Part shown: one piece after another, positions 22,300 through 35,713 of the stretch
Layout of the letters: the number at the start of each line of letters is the position of its first letter
Numbering within the stretch: position 1 is the stretch's first letter
DNA from: Paralvinella palmiformis
Taxonomy: Eukaryota; Annelida; Polychaeta; Terebellida; Alvinellidae
Direction: 5' to 3'
Assembly (NCBI GenBank): GCA_025642065.1
Contig: JAODUP010000482.1
Location: 127,001 to 191,000 of the forward strand
Length of the DNA: 64,000 nucleotides
Notes under the pieces: generated by a model
Database searches by the model: none
What the model saw: only the letters and a program-made list of their open reading frames with translations
What the model was told of the DNA's origin: nothing
Translations under genes and position numbers: made by a program

Positions 22300-22692
22300 A
22301 TGGAATGCTTTGTGGACAGACTGTATGGTTTCATGCTTCTCGTGGGTTGCTGCTTGCTTTTTTTCGGGGAGAATCCCCAGGCTGTCGTTTATTCAGCTTT
22401 TTTGGAGTGGTTGAGAAATCCCTCCCCCACAACTCACAGGGAAAGATGGAGCCGAAAAACCCCGAGGGTCGTCACTGCCAGCGTGTTTTACGTCCTCATG
22501 GGGTCTTTAACGTACCCCTTTATTTTAATAATTCAGTAGAGACGGCAGCGCCATTTAACGTGGTCATCCACCCACGATGTTGTGAGCCGAGAACTTAATC
22601 TCTGGAAAGGTTTCGACTTCTTGCTGGGACCGAACCCGTGACCCTTGGCACAAAGTGCTAGGTGCTTAACCGTTAGGCCACAGGAGTCCACT
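22300..22692 (-). mobile_element. tRNA-derived SINE, family C (with head)
   Basis: On the minus strand, tggactcctgtggcctaacg starts a tRNA-like head (A box TGGCCTAACGG; B box GGGTTCGGTCC at about 22623-22633). The body then runs from 'tctcggctcacaacatcgtg' to 'cggctccatctttccctgtg'. The body matches 11646-11820 closely; the 3' part beyond about 22430 is less certain. Confidence 0.8.
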
Positions 22693-22699
22693 TTATCAT

Positions 22700-23175
22700 G
22701 GGCCGATAGGTGCTGGTTTGAAACAAAGAAAATATTAAATATCGGACAATTAACCTTTTGACCAGTTGTTATCATAACGGGAATTGTCTACAGCGCATCA
22801 CTTATATAACTGAAGAGCAACTGCGAAATTATCAGCCAAGTCGGTCGTATATTTCACATCCTGGACTGTGTGACCCACTTTCACAGCTAACAAACAGAGT
22901 ACGTCGTATATCAATAATCGGGTTATGATTTAAAAGTCAGAAATAGGTCGAATTGTCTAGGAAATAGGTCATCCTGTCAGGATCGAAAATTTCGTCAACT
23001 TGTTTGATGTTGACGAAAGTTGGGGTGAGTCATCCTCTGTATCAGCCAGTGATTGGTGTGACATGGCACGTTATGCACACGTGCTGCTGACGCGAGATCG
23101 GACAGGTTCCATGGTTATTGTTGTTATATTGAAGTGATGCTGGAATAAATTAGAGTAAATATTTTATTAAAGAGA

Positions 23176-23210
<35 letters not shown>

Positions 23211-23849
23211 CACAAGATGGGCTTACATATAAGAACAGCCTGCAAATTCAATAATATCCAATTTTAGTCATTTTAATTCAATGACTTTTTGTTTTAAATC
23301 ATCAGCATCATTTACCAGGCCATGATAACAATGGAGCTTACTATATTTTGATAAAATATTAACTATGTGTCATATTAATATACTAAAAGCCTACTTGGAT
23401 CAATTTGTTATTAGTTTTAATAATAAATTTGCTATTATTGAATTTTACTGAATTTATTTGATAATACAAATTTAACTACAGCCGTGTTCAGTGTTTCTCA
23501 CCAATCCAGTTATACGTTTCTGAATCATATTTACGTCCCATTTTATTAGTTTTCTGTGATGGCATATCTATACGACAAAATCGTTCTATTATTTTAATTT
23601 GTAGATTCTGGTCCTGATGCTTCTTCTCTTTTCTCCTCGTCCCTCTTGTGCTCTTATTTATATTGCATCTGTAAATTATGATTAACGCTAGTATCGTCTC
23701 CTTCCTCTCAGTGCTGTCACACTCTCAAACACCACAATCATCCCTCATAGGGCCAGTAGTAAGATACCACTAATGGTATACTGGTCCTCTCAATTTTCAT
23801 TTTAATTATTTATTCAAATCAATATGTAAGCCTTGTGCTTAATATATGA

Positions 23850-23898
<49 letters not shown>

Positions 23899-24880
23899 TT
23901 ATGAAAATCGGAAAATAAACCGTACTTACTTACTTATAAGAAACATGGTATATTTCACATTTAAAATAAATAAACAACAGTTTTGTTTTTCTTTTATGCG
24001 ATTCATCAAAATAGTTTATCGTCAATACACTCCTTTACAAATATTTGTTCGTTGTAAAACACTAATTACCATACATTGATCAAATATAAACAAGTAATAT
24101 ATATATAATACAATATAATATGCCTATAGTTAATAGCATCATCATCTTATTTAGCTTGAGGCAGGTAACTAGCAGTCTGTCATCATTAAAATATTCCTAT
24201 TATATCACGTCTCTAAATCTACGTAGACTCGTAGCTCAAAAGAAAATATTACTTGGCGTGGGAAGGACGTGGTTAATGATGTTATCGGGATCATTACTAA
24301 ATATGCCCCGACATAATTACTGACCATTTTAGATGTCATCCCGCTAAGCACACTACACACAAATAGAACATTTAAATACTGGAATTAATCGAGGATAATT
24401 AAATAAGAAATGAATATGCATCGTTTAGCAGTCACTCTGATCAGCTCAGGAGAAAACAAATAAAATAAATTAGAATGGTTTGTCACCTGGTAGCTTTGAT
24501 ATTTAATCTAATAATGGTATTGGACACTTGTGGCTTTTTGTTGGGGGAGGGGGGGGGGTAATGGTTGTTCAGTGCATGACATAATTCGGTGCGAGTTTAA
24601 TTTTTTAAATTCTGATTGAAAAAACATAGAACTAATAACAAATAACATTAGTAAATACTTCATGATTAAAATGAACCTGCTGAAATAACAAAGGTTATCT
24701 CGAATAAGCCAATGTTCCTTCTAAGTTGTTTGTTTGTGTGTGTGTGCGCGCGCGCGCGTCTACATCGTTTGTTCCAAGCACATTAAAGAATGTATACTGC
24801 CATCAAACGGTTGTCACCATCTACTTCGGTTTGCATGTTAAGTATAACTCATTATACTATTTTCCCTCTAGGATGTATGC
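22700..24880. other. Intergenic, no gene seen
   Basis: AT-rich sequence with (TA)n at about 23178-23209, (TG)n(TA)n at about 23850-23895, a G-run at 24545-24560 and (TG)n(CG)n at about 24735-24758. Open frames are short, and none shows domain similarity. Confidence 0.6.
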
Positions 24881-24882
24881 GA

Positions 24883-25042
24883 AGGCGTCTCCGGTCTAAC
24901 TGGTAGCGTGTTGGATCACAGAGCACTACCACCTGTGTTCGAATCTCGGCGTGGGCATATCTGAATGGCGTTTCATCTTTGACTTCGCTCCATTAGCTTT
25001 GAAGGTCGCTCGGCCCATTTAGCCTACCATGTGCACACAGGT
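24883..25042 (+). mobile_element. tRNA-derived SINE, family A
   Basis: Starts aggcgtctccggtctaactg. The B box is GTTCGAATCTC, and 'cccatttagcctaccatgtg' is present near the end. It carries a central segment (ttcatctttgacttcgctcc) that some copies lack. Confidence 0.87.
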
Positions 25043-25083
25043 ATAATTAGAAACAGTGTTACCTGTATTTTAAGTCGACATTA

Positions 25084-25760
25084 GTTAAAGGGACAGTTCA
25101 CCCTCGGATAATATTTCACAAAATAACCAAAAATTTAACAATAATAATCACGAACTATACCTGATATAATATATATAGAGAAATAATCCAAATTACTGGA
25201 GGGCCGCCATTACGGCTGCACCGGATGTAAGCTTCGAAGACGGGAAGGAGAAAAGACAAGTGTTCTGACGTCACTTGTGTTAGGCGTACACAGAGTTCAC
25301 ATAGACACCAGTCACTGTTCCCGGTTCTCCTCGTGCTTTCTTCGATGATTCCGCTTTTTCGAAACAACCGGAATCATCTTCATCTTGTAATGGTTCTTCT
25401 GGATCAAACTAATGTTTGTGTGCCATTCGTGGCATAATTTTTCCAAGATTATTGCGTTTTGTTTTGGAATGGCTAACACTTGTTTACATGCTTCTGTACG
25501 GGCTCTACAGACTTGCGGTCAAATTGATGTGTTCAAGTGACGTCAGCAATTAGGAGCTTCCGGTCTGGGTCTAGATCCAAAATGGCGGCGCCCACAGGCC
25601 ATTAAAGTCGATTAATCAGCTCTTTGAACTGGATGTGTAAGTTATCGTTGTTATATTTTGAGACCATTTATGATATTTGTGAGGACATAGATGTTCACCT
25701 TCATTTCAGGACTAATACAGCTAACATCACAAATTGTATCATGAACCGAGATATGATAAT
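25084..25760. mobile_element. MITE-like element (reverse of the 15.5-kb copy)
   Basis: The left end 'gttaaagggacagttcaccc' resembles the start of the module at 15490 (aaagggatagtccacc), with a possible TTAA target site. Inside, 'gccattacggctgcaccgga' and 'ggcgcccacaggccattaaa' match the reverse complement of 15492-16010. At the right end, after 'tttatgatatttgtgagga', a further piece in the opposite orientation begins (gttcaccttcatttcaggac), so the end folds back. There is no open frame of interest. Confidence 0.72.
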
Positions 25761-25864
25761 TATTGTTTAGTACCTATACAGCTAGTTTTATGAACCCCAA
25801 TCATCCCGACTGTGTGTGTGTGTTGTCATAATTCTCCATCAACACGAACGCGAACGACGTCGTC

Positions 25865-28248
25865 TATAGAAAGTGTTCTAAAATTTATTTGTACACTCAC
25901 AAAATCACAGGATACAATAAAATAATGCTACATAACTCCATGTTTGGTTACAGTTTGTGGCTATCACGGTTCTACACATATTGTTTACGCCTGTTCGTTT
26001 AGATTGATTGGCGTTTGTTTTTTAACTTTATTTTACAATATCTACAGGCTTCTATTTACACAGACCGTAACTATTTACACTAATCTACGTTCGCTGCCAC
26101 CCCTCCTCCGACGCCCTAGAAACGTGTTCGATGGCGTGTTAAAATGTGAAATAACATCGTGTTTATCGTATAAAACACTTCCGCTTTAAACGGCTGAAGC
26201 GTAGCTTAAACGGCTAAAACCGAAACTAAAATAAAACGAAAACGAAAGGAAAAAAACACCAGAAAAACGCGCGTCTTTCTGGCATGCCACCGGTACGTTG
26301 AGTTGAGCAACTCTTAGCGTCATTAATCTATCGAACAATATTCGTAAAACTTTCATAAAATTTTAGCGTTGTCCACTGAAAAAGACCAAGTGTACATCAG
26401 GTGATAATGACGTCAAAGGTAGCCATCTTTATCGGCGATGGTTGAATGAAGTCTTTCTATCGTTACTTAATAAACGCACGAACATCAATAAGTTCACGTT
26501 TGCTCAACCGAACGTATCCCAGTAGGCGACGGCTCAGCGATACATTTTCCCCAAGGCCACCATTTAGTCAACCCAAATCGTCGCCTTGGTAACAGGCTTT
26601 CGAGCGGAGAGTCACTTTGGCCAATCAGCGCGCTCGGTCAGCGCGGTTTTAGCGGCGAAACATGCGTCAGCTAAACGAAACCAAACGGCGAAAAGGAAGC
26701 CCGAACACAAGACAGTTGTCCGACTGCTGAAAATTGGTATCATTTTGATAACTCAAGTACCGCAACAAGAAAAACGACGCAAAACAATGCAAACAAAATC
26801 CAATAATAAAAAAGGCGTTTTGTTAGCGATATGCCTACAGCGTGACCACGTGGTCGTGCTGCTAGGACGACAACGGTTACAACAACAACAACAACAACAT
26901 CGGCGATAACGACAACTACAACAACTTTATAAAGAGGCGTCAGCAGCTAGACCAAGTTCAGCAAAACGGGTACCATGGTGACGGCAGCAACGAAAACGAG
27001 CGTGGAAAGCGCCATGGCAACAAACGGAAAACAAGGTGAACCAATAAAAATAGCGATTAGTCATCATCGGCAGTAGGTACGTCGATCTGTTACTGGCGTT
27101 GCTAGGGACGCTCTTATTGGACATTGATTCGCATCGTGTTGATTGGAAGCCAAACAGACAGCAGCTTAGAGTGGCATAATCAGGAAGCTCTAGGAGAGGC
27201 GAGACGGAAAGTTTAGTCGTTGATAATCTGCTATATATCCTCAGTCAACGTAATCGGTTTGAATGTAAAATGGCCACCGAAGTGATAATGATCTACCGAC
27301 AATTAACGAACGAAACAAACAAAAAAATACAATTGTAAATAATAAGCAGAATGTCCCACACACACACACACATACATACGCATACACACGATCTATGGTA
27401 AAAGTTCTGATATTAATTTGGGAAATCTAGTAGCGTGGATGGTTTTATATTAGTTACCATGACAACAATCGATGGAAGAATATGGCGATAATAAGACGAT
27501 GTCGGTGATGGCGTGGTTCCAGTTTCCGATACGGTGACGACGTCCTATCGAACTTCAAATATGCCGTAGCTCAAATAATATCTCTGTTACTATGGCGACA
27601 CACAAAAAATAATAATACTTAAGTCACACCCTCTAGCCACTTCATCATCAGATCGTCCATTACTGGGGGGAGACCACGTGAGATATAATTAATACGAAAA
27701 TGACAACAATATTAAATGACATAGAAACATCAAACAATTTTTGGTTTTGTTGACGGTATTCTAATTTAAAAAAAAATTATTAACGCTGATTCGTTGATCG
27801 ATTATCAAAACGCAGCAACGACCACAACAAGGATGATGATCGTAGTAGCCGCTGTTACCGCAATAACAGATCACAACAGGGCTTTGCTGCTGCTGCTGCT
27901 GTTGGTGATATGCCTGCCAGAGATGGACAATGTGCTGTTTCCCTGCAGAGGAACCTATTGCTGCTTCGTGGAGTCGCTTGACGGTCCGTCACCACCAAAT
28001 CGTACCCTAACACCGACTGTCACTCGGCTAACCACACACACATACACACACACACACACACACCATCATCCGATGTGTTAGACAATTATGATTACTCATT
28101 GATGGTCTGAGAACAGATCGATGATCGACATCAAATGGTGCTAGTACCGACGGCCGTAACGTATACAAGAATCAGTTGGTTTTAGATGTAGTTAGTATTA
28201 TATACCACCAGGATACGCATGGTGTGCCGCTGTTACTGAGTACCGCAC
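25865..28248 (-). other. Probable 3' UTR of the FARP gene
   Basis: This stretch follows the FARP stop codon, contains no SINE or LINE remnant and is somewhat richer in GC than the neighbouring DNA. It ends, on the minus strand, at a polyadenylation signal (25889-25884). Scattered (CAA)n and (CA)n runs occur. Open frames on either strand (for example 26586-26909 +) are low-complexity or without similarity. The UTR reading is inference; an unrecognised non-coding RNA could not be excluded. Confidence 0.5.
25884..25889 (-). terminator. Candidate FARP polyadenylation signal
   Basis: AATAAA on the minus strand in the context caaataaattttagaacac, at the boundary between the repeat-free stretch and the MITE. 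Another AATAAA-like site lies near 26027-26032. Confidence 0.4.
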
Positions 28249-28342
28249 TCAAGAAGCGTTGGCTGGCACCTGGCTGTCAACACGACTAAAGAGCCGTGTT
28301 ATTCTCGCAGACTCCGTGGCACTCTGGATAACCTCGATCCAT
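28249..28342 (-). CDS. FARP1/2: FARP last exon
   Basis: Acceptor cttttttcag|A. WIEVIQSATESARITRLFSR closes the second PH domain helix; a short tail VDSQVPANAS and TGA follow. Confidence 0.93.
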
Positions 28343-31300
28343 CTGAAAAAAGAAGTATCGATCAACAACGGTCGATGGACTATGCCACGATCAAGTTTAG
28401 TTTTGTCAGTTGATAATGTACAGACTTGACCCTGATGAATCTGGCAATATATCGGAGGTGCTGACATCTATTGGCAAACAAATAAAATGGAGATCAACTT
28501 GTCAAATACAAAATTGATCATTAGAAAATTTCATCCCAATCATTACTGAATCAGTAATTACCCCCCCAGTATGAAATAATCGAGCCCTACAGATCAGACG
28601 ACTGACTAACTGACTAATTGATTCACTGACTCACTATAGGCTCGTCTACATACCTTCCAAAGGTGTATTCACTCTCTGCCCTAAAGAAGTAGACGTGATT
28701 CTTAAACTGGAGCTTAAATACGTAATCTTTGTGTATACCATCGGCTTCTGTTGGCGTGGTTACCGAGTATCCTAGCAATGGTAAACTAGCCAATGGGAAG
28801 TCATCCTGAATCACAACATGTAGATAACGATGAACAAAACAGACTTTAGTAAACCTTCTAATACAGCCAATATAAAGTCAATATCATACATCAAACATAA
28901 CGTACAATTTCGGCTTTTCTAAGTGTTTCATTCGACATTTTATGATATCATTTAACAATATGATTCTCCTGAACAGTTTATATCCGTTCTGGAAAAAAAA
29001 CATCTGTTGCTTTTACAGATAAATAAAGAATATCATTTACAGACATATTATTTGGGGTATCACTCACTATACCGCACTTTTGAATGACTACTGCTAATAA
29101 GGGTTCTTTATTAAATATACATTATTATTATTATTATTATTAGTTCATTGGTGTCATATTTTATACACCTGAAGACTTCAATATTCACATAGAAGAGTGA
29201 AAACTAGATTAAAATCATACTAAAATTCAACAATATTCCAAAACTAAGAAGTCTCCAGTCGTATTTACACAATATCATCAAAGATTTAACAAAAAACCTT
29301 GAAGGTTTGTAGCAGGTATGACTGTATCTAAAATGATCAAAACCTGTGTTTATGATTTTTGGTAATTTTATGATAATGACCCACTTATGGTAAAAACAAT
29401 AATGCATCATTAATTCAGTAGACTGTATCCTGATGGGTATAAATAATGATGTTATACACATAAAGCACTTCAACACTTTCATCATCGCTAAAATTCAACA
29501 CACATGTTTCTATAATTTCACAAGCTACAGCGAATTACAAATTACCTAAAAACAAACAGATGCATATTTTACTTGCAAACCCAAACCATTCAGCAGTCAT
29601 TACATAGGATGAGCTCTCCCAAATATTTACAAACTACATCTATTTTATATGGTCACGTATAAGACAAAGGTAAGAGTATTAACTTCCCAAGTCAATTAGC
29701 TGATCAAAAGCAGGGATGAGAACAAAAGAGAACGAAAAAAGCTGGAAAAGTTTGAAATTTGAACAATTTTAGAGCCATATATTTACGGTTGATTTGTTTG
29801 GGAAATATTTCAAAAACCTGGGAAAGCGTCGATCCGCTGGGAATTCTCACCCCCTGCAAAAGATACCCTAAACTAAAATATGATGGTTTTTAATTGGTAT
29901 GGGGTTACAACTTTATTAATAATTCAATTTTGGAGTGAATGAATCAATATAAAATTAATGTTGTTATTTAACAACCAGCTGTCACCTTTCTTCATTAAAA
30001 AGAATAGAGCTAAAAAGGAGTATGATGGAATGGTTATTTTCATATACAATGACAGCTCGCCCACTTGACTAATACACGAGTTTGAGTCAAATGCCTTTAA
30101 AGTTACCACAAACAAAACTGAACAAATACACAATGCCATTGAGCACATACAGTAAACTGTAATATTCACTATCGTAATCGAGCTTATATTATTGAATATG
30201 ATATTGTTATCGACATAATATATAATTTCAAGACATATAATTATCCAGTCAGTGGCTATAGATAATACACACCTGGTACGTCTTGTAGAAAAATAGGCAG
30301 AAATTAGTGAAGACAACCCAGAGTTTCTGCCAGCCATTACTGTTCTTGAACTTCCTCAGAAGGTATCCACTTAACTGGTTCTGTTTTAAGAGTAAATAAT
30401 ATCTATCATAGTATAAACAGCATAAAAAATATATTTCTATAATACAATTTCTATCTATTATTAAGATAAGTAATCCATAAAACATTATTAAATATATAAT
30501 ACGCCAATACACACATCACTGTGAGGTTATTTTAACAAAATGGATATCAGTGTAATCTGTACGAACACAAACTACATGTAGTAGAAGTTAACAGTCAAAT
30601 AGAATATTTCAATTTCCTTATATTTTGTAGTTAATTGTATTCTTTACCTCAAATTAAAATTGTGTAGCATCATTTAACAAACTATTTTATAATCTCTAAA
30701 CCTCCTTTGTGTGTTGTTCTGAATCCTCATAACTAAAGGTTTAAATTTTCAGCATTTTTTAATATAAAATTGAGGATGTGAACTAAATCCTTTGAACCAG
30801 ATAATTTCCTGATTTTGTCAAATTCAAGGACATTTCCAGGACATGGAAGTTTTCCATGTGATGTGGGAAGCCCGATATAAACAATAACTCACCTCAACGG
30901 CTATATTGTGATCGTGCATACTGACGCTCGTATTTCTGTGCCAGCAGACGTGCATCGTGGTGTTAGCTCGGTGCTGTATCTGACGGTCAGGACTTGGGGG
31001 GCATCGGTCTTCATGGCTATCCTCGAGAGCTTCAGATGAACCTAGAGTAGTTTATGTAGATCTTGATATTTGCTCAACAAATAAACAAAAATAAAGACAC
31101 ACTTCCCATAGAAAATTTATTTGTTAAAAATATGGCAAACCTTCGATAAAACGACCCACCAATCACCACATCACTTAATCTTTATACATAAAGTGTCAGT
31201 AAACAGATTTTGTTTTCAAACAAGAAAGTTAGGAAATGTGAAAACACGACAATTTGGAACAATTCTGATAAAATATCCTTGTACTGGAAAAAAATCTGCA

Positions 31301-33962
31301 CCCAAAAGCAGATTGTGTGGGTATGTGTGTGTAGTGTATATTTCTTCAACACTCACTATTGGACTTCAGACTTGGATAGAGTATTTTCGGATCTTCTTCA
31401 TTTTCTTTGGCATGACTAATGGCTGACTGTAGATCTTCTAACCATTTATCTCTCTCCTCGGGAGAACTGGAAAGAGATTAAAAAACATCAAAATTAATCT
31501 CTCCATCTCTCTCTCACAGACGACAATTAGGAATGATGGTAAAGATGTTATGACAGTTATCATCATCTATATAACAAACAAAAATATATTTTATTGATAC
31601 TTATTCTATTATTATCAGTGATAATAAATCTTCTGATTATAACAGAACAATAACACTAGACCAGGACTGATACAATAACACAACAGGACTGATCTAGCTC
31701 ATACAATAATATGACACCAGGACTGACCCAGCTGATACAATAACATGAGACCAGGACTGACCCAGCTGATACAATAACACAACACCAGGACTGACATAGA
31801 TGATACAATAACACAACACCAGGACTTACCCAGCTGATACAATAACACGACACCAGGACTGACCCAACTGATACAATAACATGACACCAGGACTGACCCA
31901 GGTGATACAATAACACAACACTAGGACTGACCCAGCTGATACAATAACACAACACCAGGACTGACATAGATGATACAATAACACAACGCCAGGACTGACA
32001 TAGATGATACAATAACACAATGCCAGGACTGACCTGGCTGATACAATAACACAATGCCAGGACTGACCTGGCTGATACAATAACATAATATCAGAATAAC
32101 ATACCTGGCTGCTACTAACAGACATCTGTTACCACCATAGATTGTAAAACTATTAGCTACAGCCATCTTAGGATCAGTCTCTTCAACCTACAAGATTATT
32201 ATTCAGAAAGTCAGTTACTGATGTATCATATATCGACTCTCAATGTTAATCAAAAATAATAATAATACTACCACCATACATCATATACATTATTGCCTAG
32301 AAACATTAAATAATCATTTAAAAAATTATCTAATTAATCTATTTCAGGTAATAAGTGTGTGTGAGTGTTATTTATGTCAGAGTTTAATTAATTATTTTTA
32401 ACCGATGTTATATATGGAAAGTTCACACTCCAAATAGGCTAAAACCAATAACATCTTTTCTAAACACTTCCCACATAAAATTATATTATTTTGCATATTA
32501 CAAAGTAATTTAAGAGAATAGTGAAATGAGTAAATTGTATCGTATTTATTGGGTACAGGGGTGACATCATTGGAATCAGTGGTAGAATGATGATGATTGA
32601 TGTTTTATGGCCACTTTTGTGCACACTGTAGGCTAAATGGGCCGAGCGACCTCCAAAGGTAATGAAACAAAGTTGAAGATGAAACACCCTTCGGATATGC
32701 CCACGTCGAGATTCGAACTCAGGTGGTAGAAAGAACCCTATGAAGATGGCATTTAAATTTAAATCATGTATTCATTTAACAGCTAATAAGAATTTTCACT
32801 GTTTGCTAATCAGAATAAACAATTCCTTAAAAATTTGACTCCACTATTCATAAAAACAGCCAATCCACGAGCTGATAGAAGTGACTGAAGTGAGCACAGT
32901 CATTCTTTTATACCTTTAAGCTTTTTGTTTCTCGTAAGTAGACAATAATAGCTATTGGTTGACTGTAAGTTATACAATACATTGGGAATTCATCAAGTGA
33001 ATTAAGCCTACTCCTGATTGGTTAGTCTGTTATTCCATACGTCCATTGGTCGATGATCATATATATTTATAACACAATTAGATATGTATTAGAATGAGCT
33101 TGTTTATGTTAATATATATTTTTTAAACACATAGAACTATAATAAAGTAGAGCAACATGTCTTAAGTACACTAAAACATTGTGTTATTTTAACCTATCAT
33201 GTATTGACTGTTCTCTAAACTGACTGGTTACTACTCTCAAGTCTTATATTCAGTCGATTTACCGAATTTCTCCTTATGGTTGGATCTTTAGAAAATATAC
33301 GCACATAACTGATAATAATGCAGGTATTTATTTTCTGAATAACAGTCAGTAGACAATATTTTTCAAACTTAATAATAAAAATAATGTATAACTAATAAAC
33401 CTCCGTTACTAGAAGGAGCCATTCAAAGCCACTATACAGATAATATGTAATATAATAATACCCCAAATAAAATGTCTGTAAAAACCCTATAAGATATTTA
33501 AAACTTATACCACAGTTAAAAATCTGTCATCATTGTTAACCAGCTCACCAGTCTCTGTATCACTCTAAATATGTTACCAAAATGGACATTGATCAAAAAT
33601 ATAAAAACCAGGTTGCATTTTGGTCTTTTAAAAGTAAAAGATACAAGAAATATTTTCAATTTAAATTACTATCAGCCTAAGTTTTGATTTGATATCAGTA
33701 AATACCAAAATTAAAATCTCTGCCTATCACCTGTAATCCCCCTCCAGATATACTATAGATCACAAAGATATTGACAATAATGATAAACTGACCATAAAAT
33801 ATTACATATTATAAAGTTATATCACTTACGATCATTCCTCTCAATGGAAGCTGACCATGAACTTTGAACTGGAGAGACGGCGTTGCAGTACGACTTGTGT
33901 ACAACAGCATATCAGAAAACTAGAGGAAACAAAAATAATTTGAATAATGACACTGATTACAC

Positions 33963-34004
<42 letters not shown>

Positions 34005-34676
34005 TTTACTGAAACATTTACTGAAACATTTACTGAAGCTACTGGTGGTCCGTGGCCCCAAAACACACATGACATGGACAGCAAGTGGTCAGTTGGTGAC
34101 ACTCGCTCCAGAAATTTAAATATATAGGATCAAAGGTCAAAGGGTGAGAGCTTCCCTTTTATTATGCAACCAGTTTCTGAGATCTGTCATCTCTTCAATC
34201 AACAGTTATCTGTGTCTGCTGTTGTTAGTTGGCGTGTTCTTTTTATAGAACAATTATTAGAAGATAAATTTTATTGTTTACTACAAGTTGGAGAGATTTC
34301 TTATAATAGTTTCACAATACTAATTGCTGAAATAAATGCATCCAATAGTCAATGTGCTGAGATAAAGGTCCATGTGTGTGTCACCGAGTGACAATTTTCT
34401 GGTGATAATTTTTTCTATTGGTATGATCATTACTGCCACCAAAGCCTTCCTAATTGCCATCAACGTTCTGTGTTTTTTATCGCTCTTTATATATAGACAA
34501 GATATTATTGTTTATAGAGACTGACAAGTTTTAGTCGGTATGTTTATGGCACTTGATCACTCACTAAGAAGAACATTCTCTGCTGGTAACCCTTCCGTGA
34601 CAGCTTCTGTAGACAACCTTCACGAATAAATTGCTATAAAAAGAGACAAAAAGAAAACACATGTATATGTATGATT

Positions 34677-34714
<38 letters not shown>

Positions 34715-35679
34715 ACTGGTCCTTTCATGGCCTAACTGGTAGTGCAATGTACCACAAATCTACCACACCTGGGTTCAAGCCATGGACTAGGCTATGTCTG
34801 AGGGATGTTTCATTTTTCACTTCAACAAATTTAAAGCCTACCAAATGGACAAAAGTGGTCATGAAACACAACATTCACACACACACACACACACACAAAC
34901 TATACCAAGTACAAAAAGTGATGGGTCAACCAAATGTAATGAAAATACAAAGACACAAGTGTATTACGGATATAAATAGTCAAAGTGTATTCATTTTTCA
35001 TGTATTTTTCCAATTTAAGAAGATGAGAATATACACAAAGTTGTACAATTTAGTGAAGTCAATTAATATTTTTGTGTAGATGACGCAACATAAATATTTT
35101 AATCCATTTAGACTAATGAATTGCGGCAATACTTCTAACACTCTGATGGCACCAAGGTGTCTATCATTAACACGCAGGAAATCCCATCAAAGACAACAAT
35201 TATATTGGTCATTAAATATATATTTATTCGTGACCCTGTTATGTTACAATATGGGGGGGGGGGAACAACACAAATAATTATACTTTTAAGTTCGTAAACC
35301 TAACAGCTGAACAGCCGACAATTTTATATCAAGTTAGAAGTCTGAATAGAAATTACTATGTTACTACATTCTTAGTCCGGTAACTGTCAGTTTCTAGTCA
35401 GACGTCACCTTTATACTCACCCTATTAGGTAGCACCAAGTTATCAACACCGACTAAATCTCTCTGAAGCTCGATCAATTTCTGTTTGTTTTCCTACAGGA
35501 AAGATCACAAAAAAGAGCATTAGCTGCGTTTGAAAATAGAGAAAAACAAATATTCAAACAAATATTCGTATCAATACTTTAGTTTAGATGGATGATGATG
35601 ATGTAGATTCTAGATTATGGAAAAGATTTAAAAAGATCATTGAGATTGAATCACTTAGACTGGATCATCTTGAACACGA

Positions 35680-35713
<34 letters not shown>

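Noticed and set aside
21290..22598. + strand frames of about 80-108 codons
   Set aside because: Antisense shadows of the minus-strand LINE and of the family C SINE.
26586..26909. + strand frame of 107 codons with a Gln-rich end
   Set aside because: Lies in the presumed FARP 3' UTR on the opposite strand; low-complexity CAA repeat and no domain.
27794..28081. + strand frame with a hydrophobic Leu run (LLLLLLVICLPEM) resembling a signal peptide
   Set aside because: The leucine run is a (CTG)n repeat, the tail is (CA)n, and there is no cysteine pattern or splice context for a secreted protein; it lies in the presumed FARP 3' UTR.
31656..32166. Several minus-strand frames of up to 132 codons rich in Cys, Val and Ile
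   Set aside because: Translations of the 34-bp minisatellite, which keeps several frames open.
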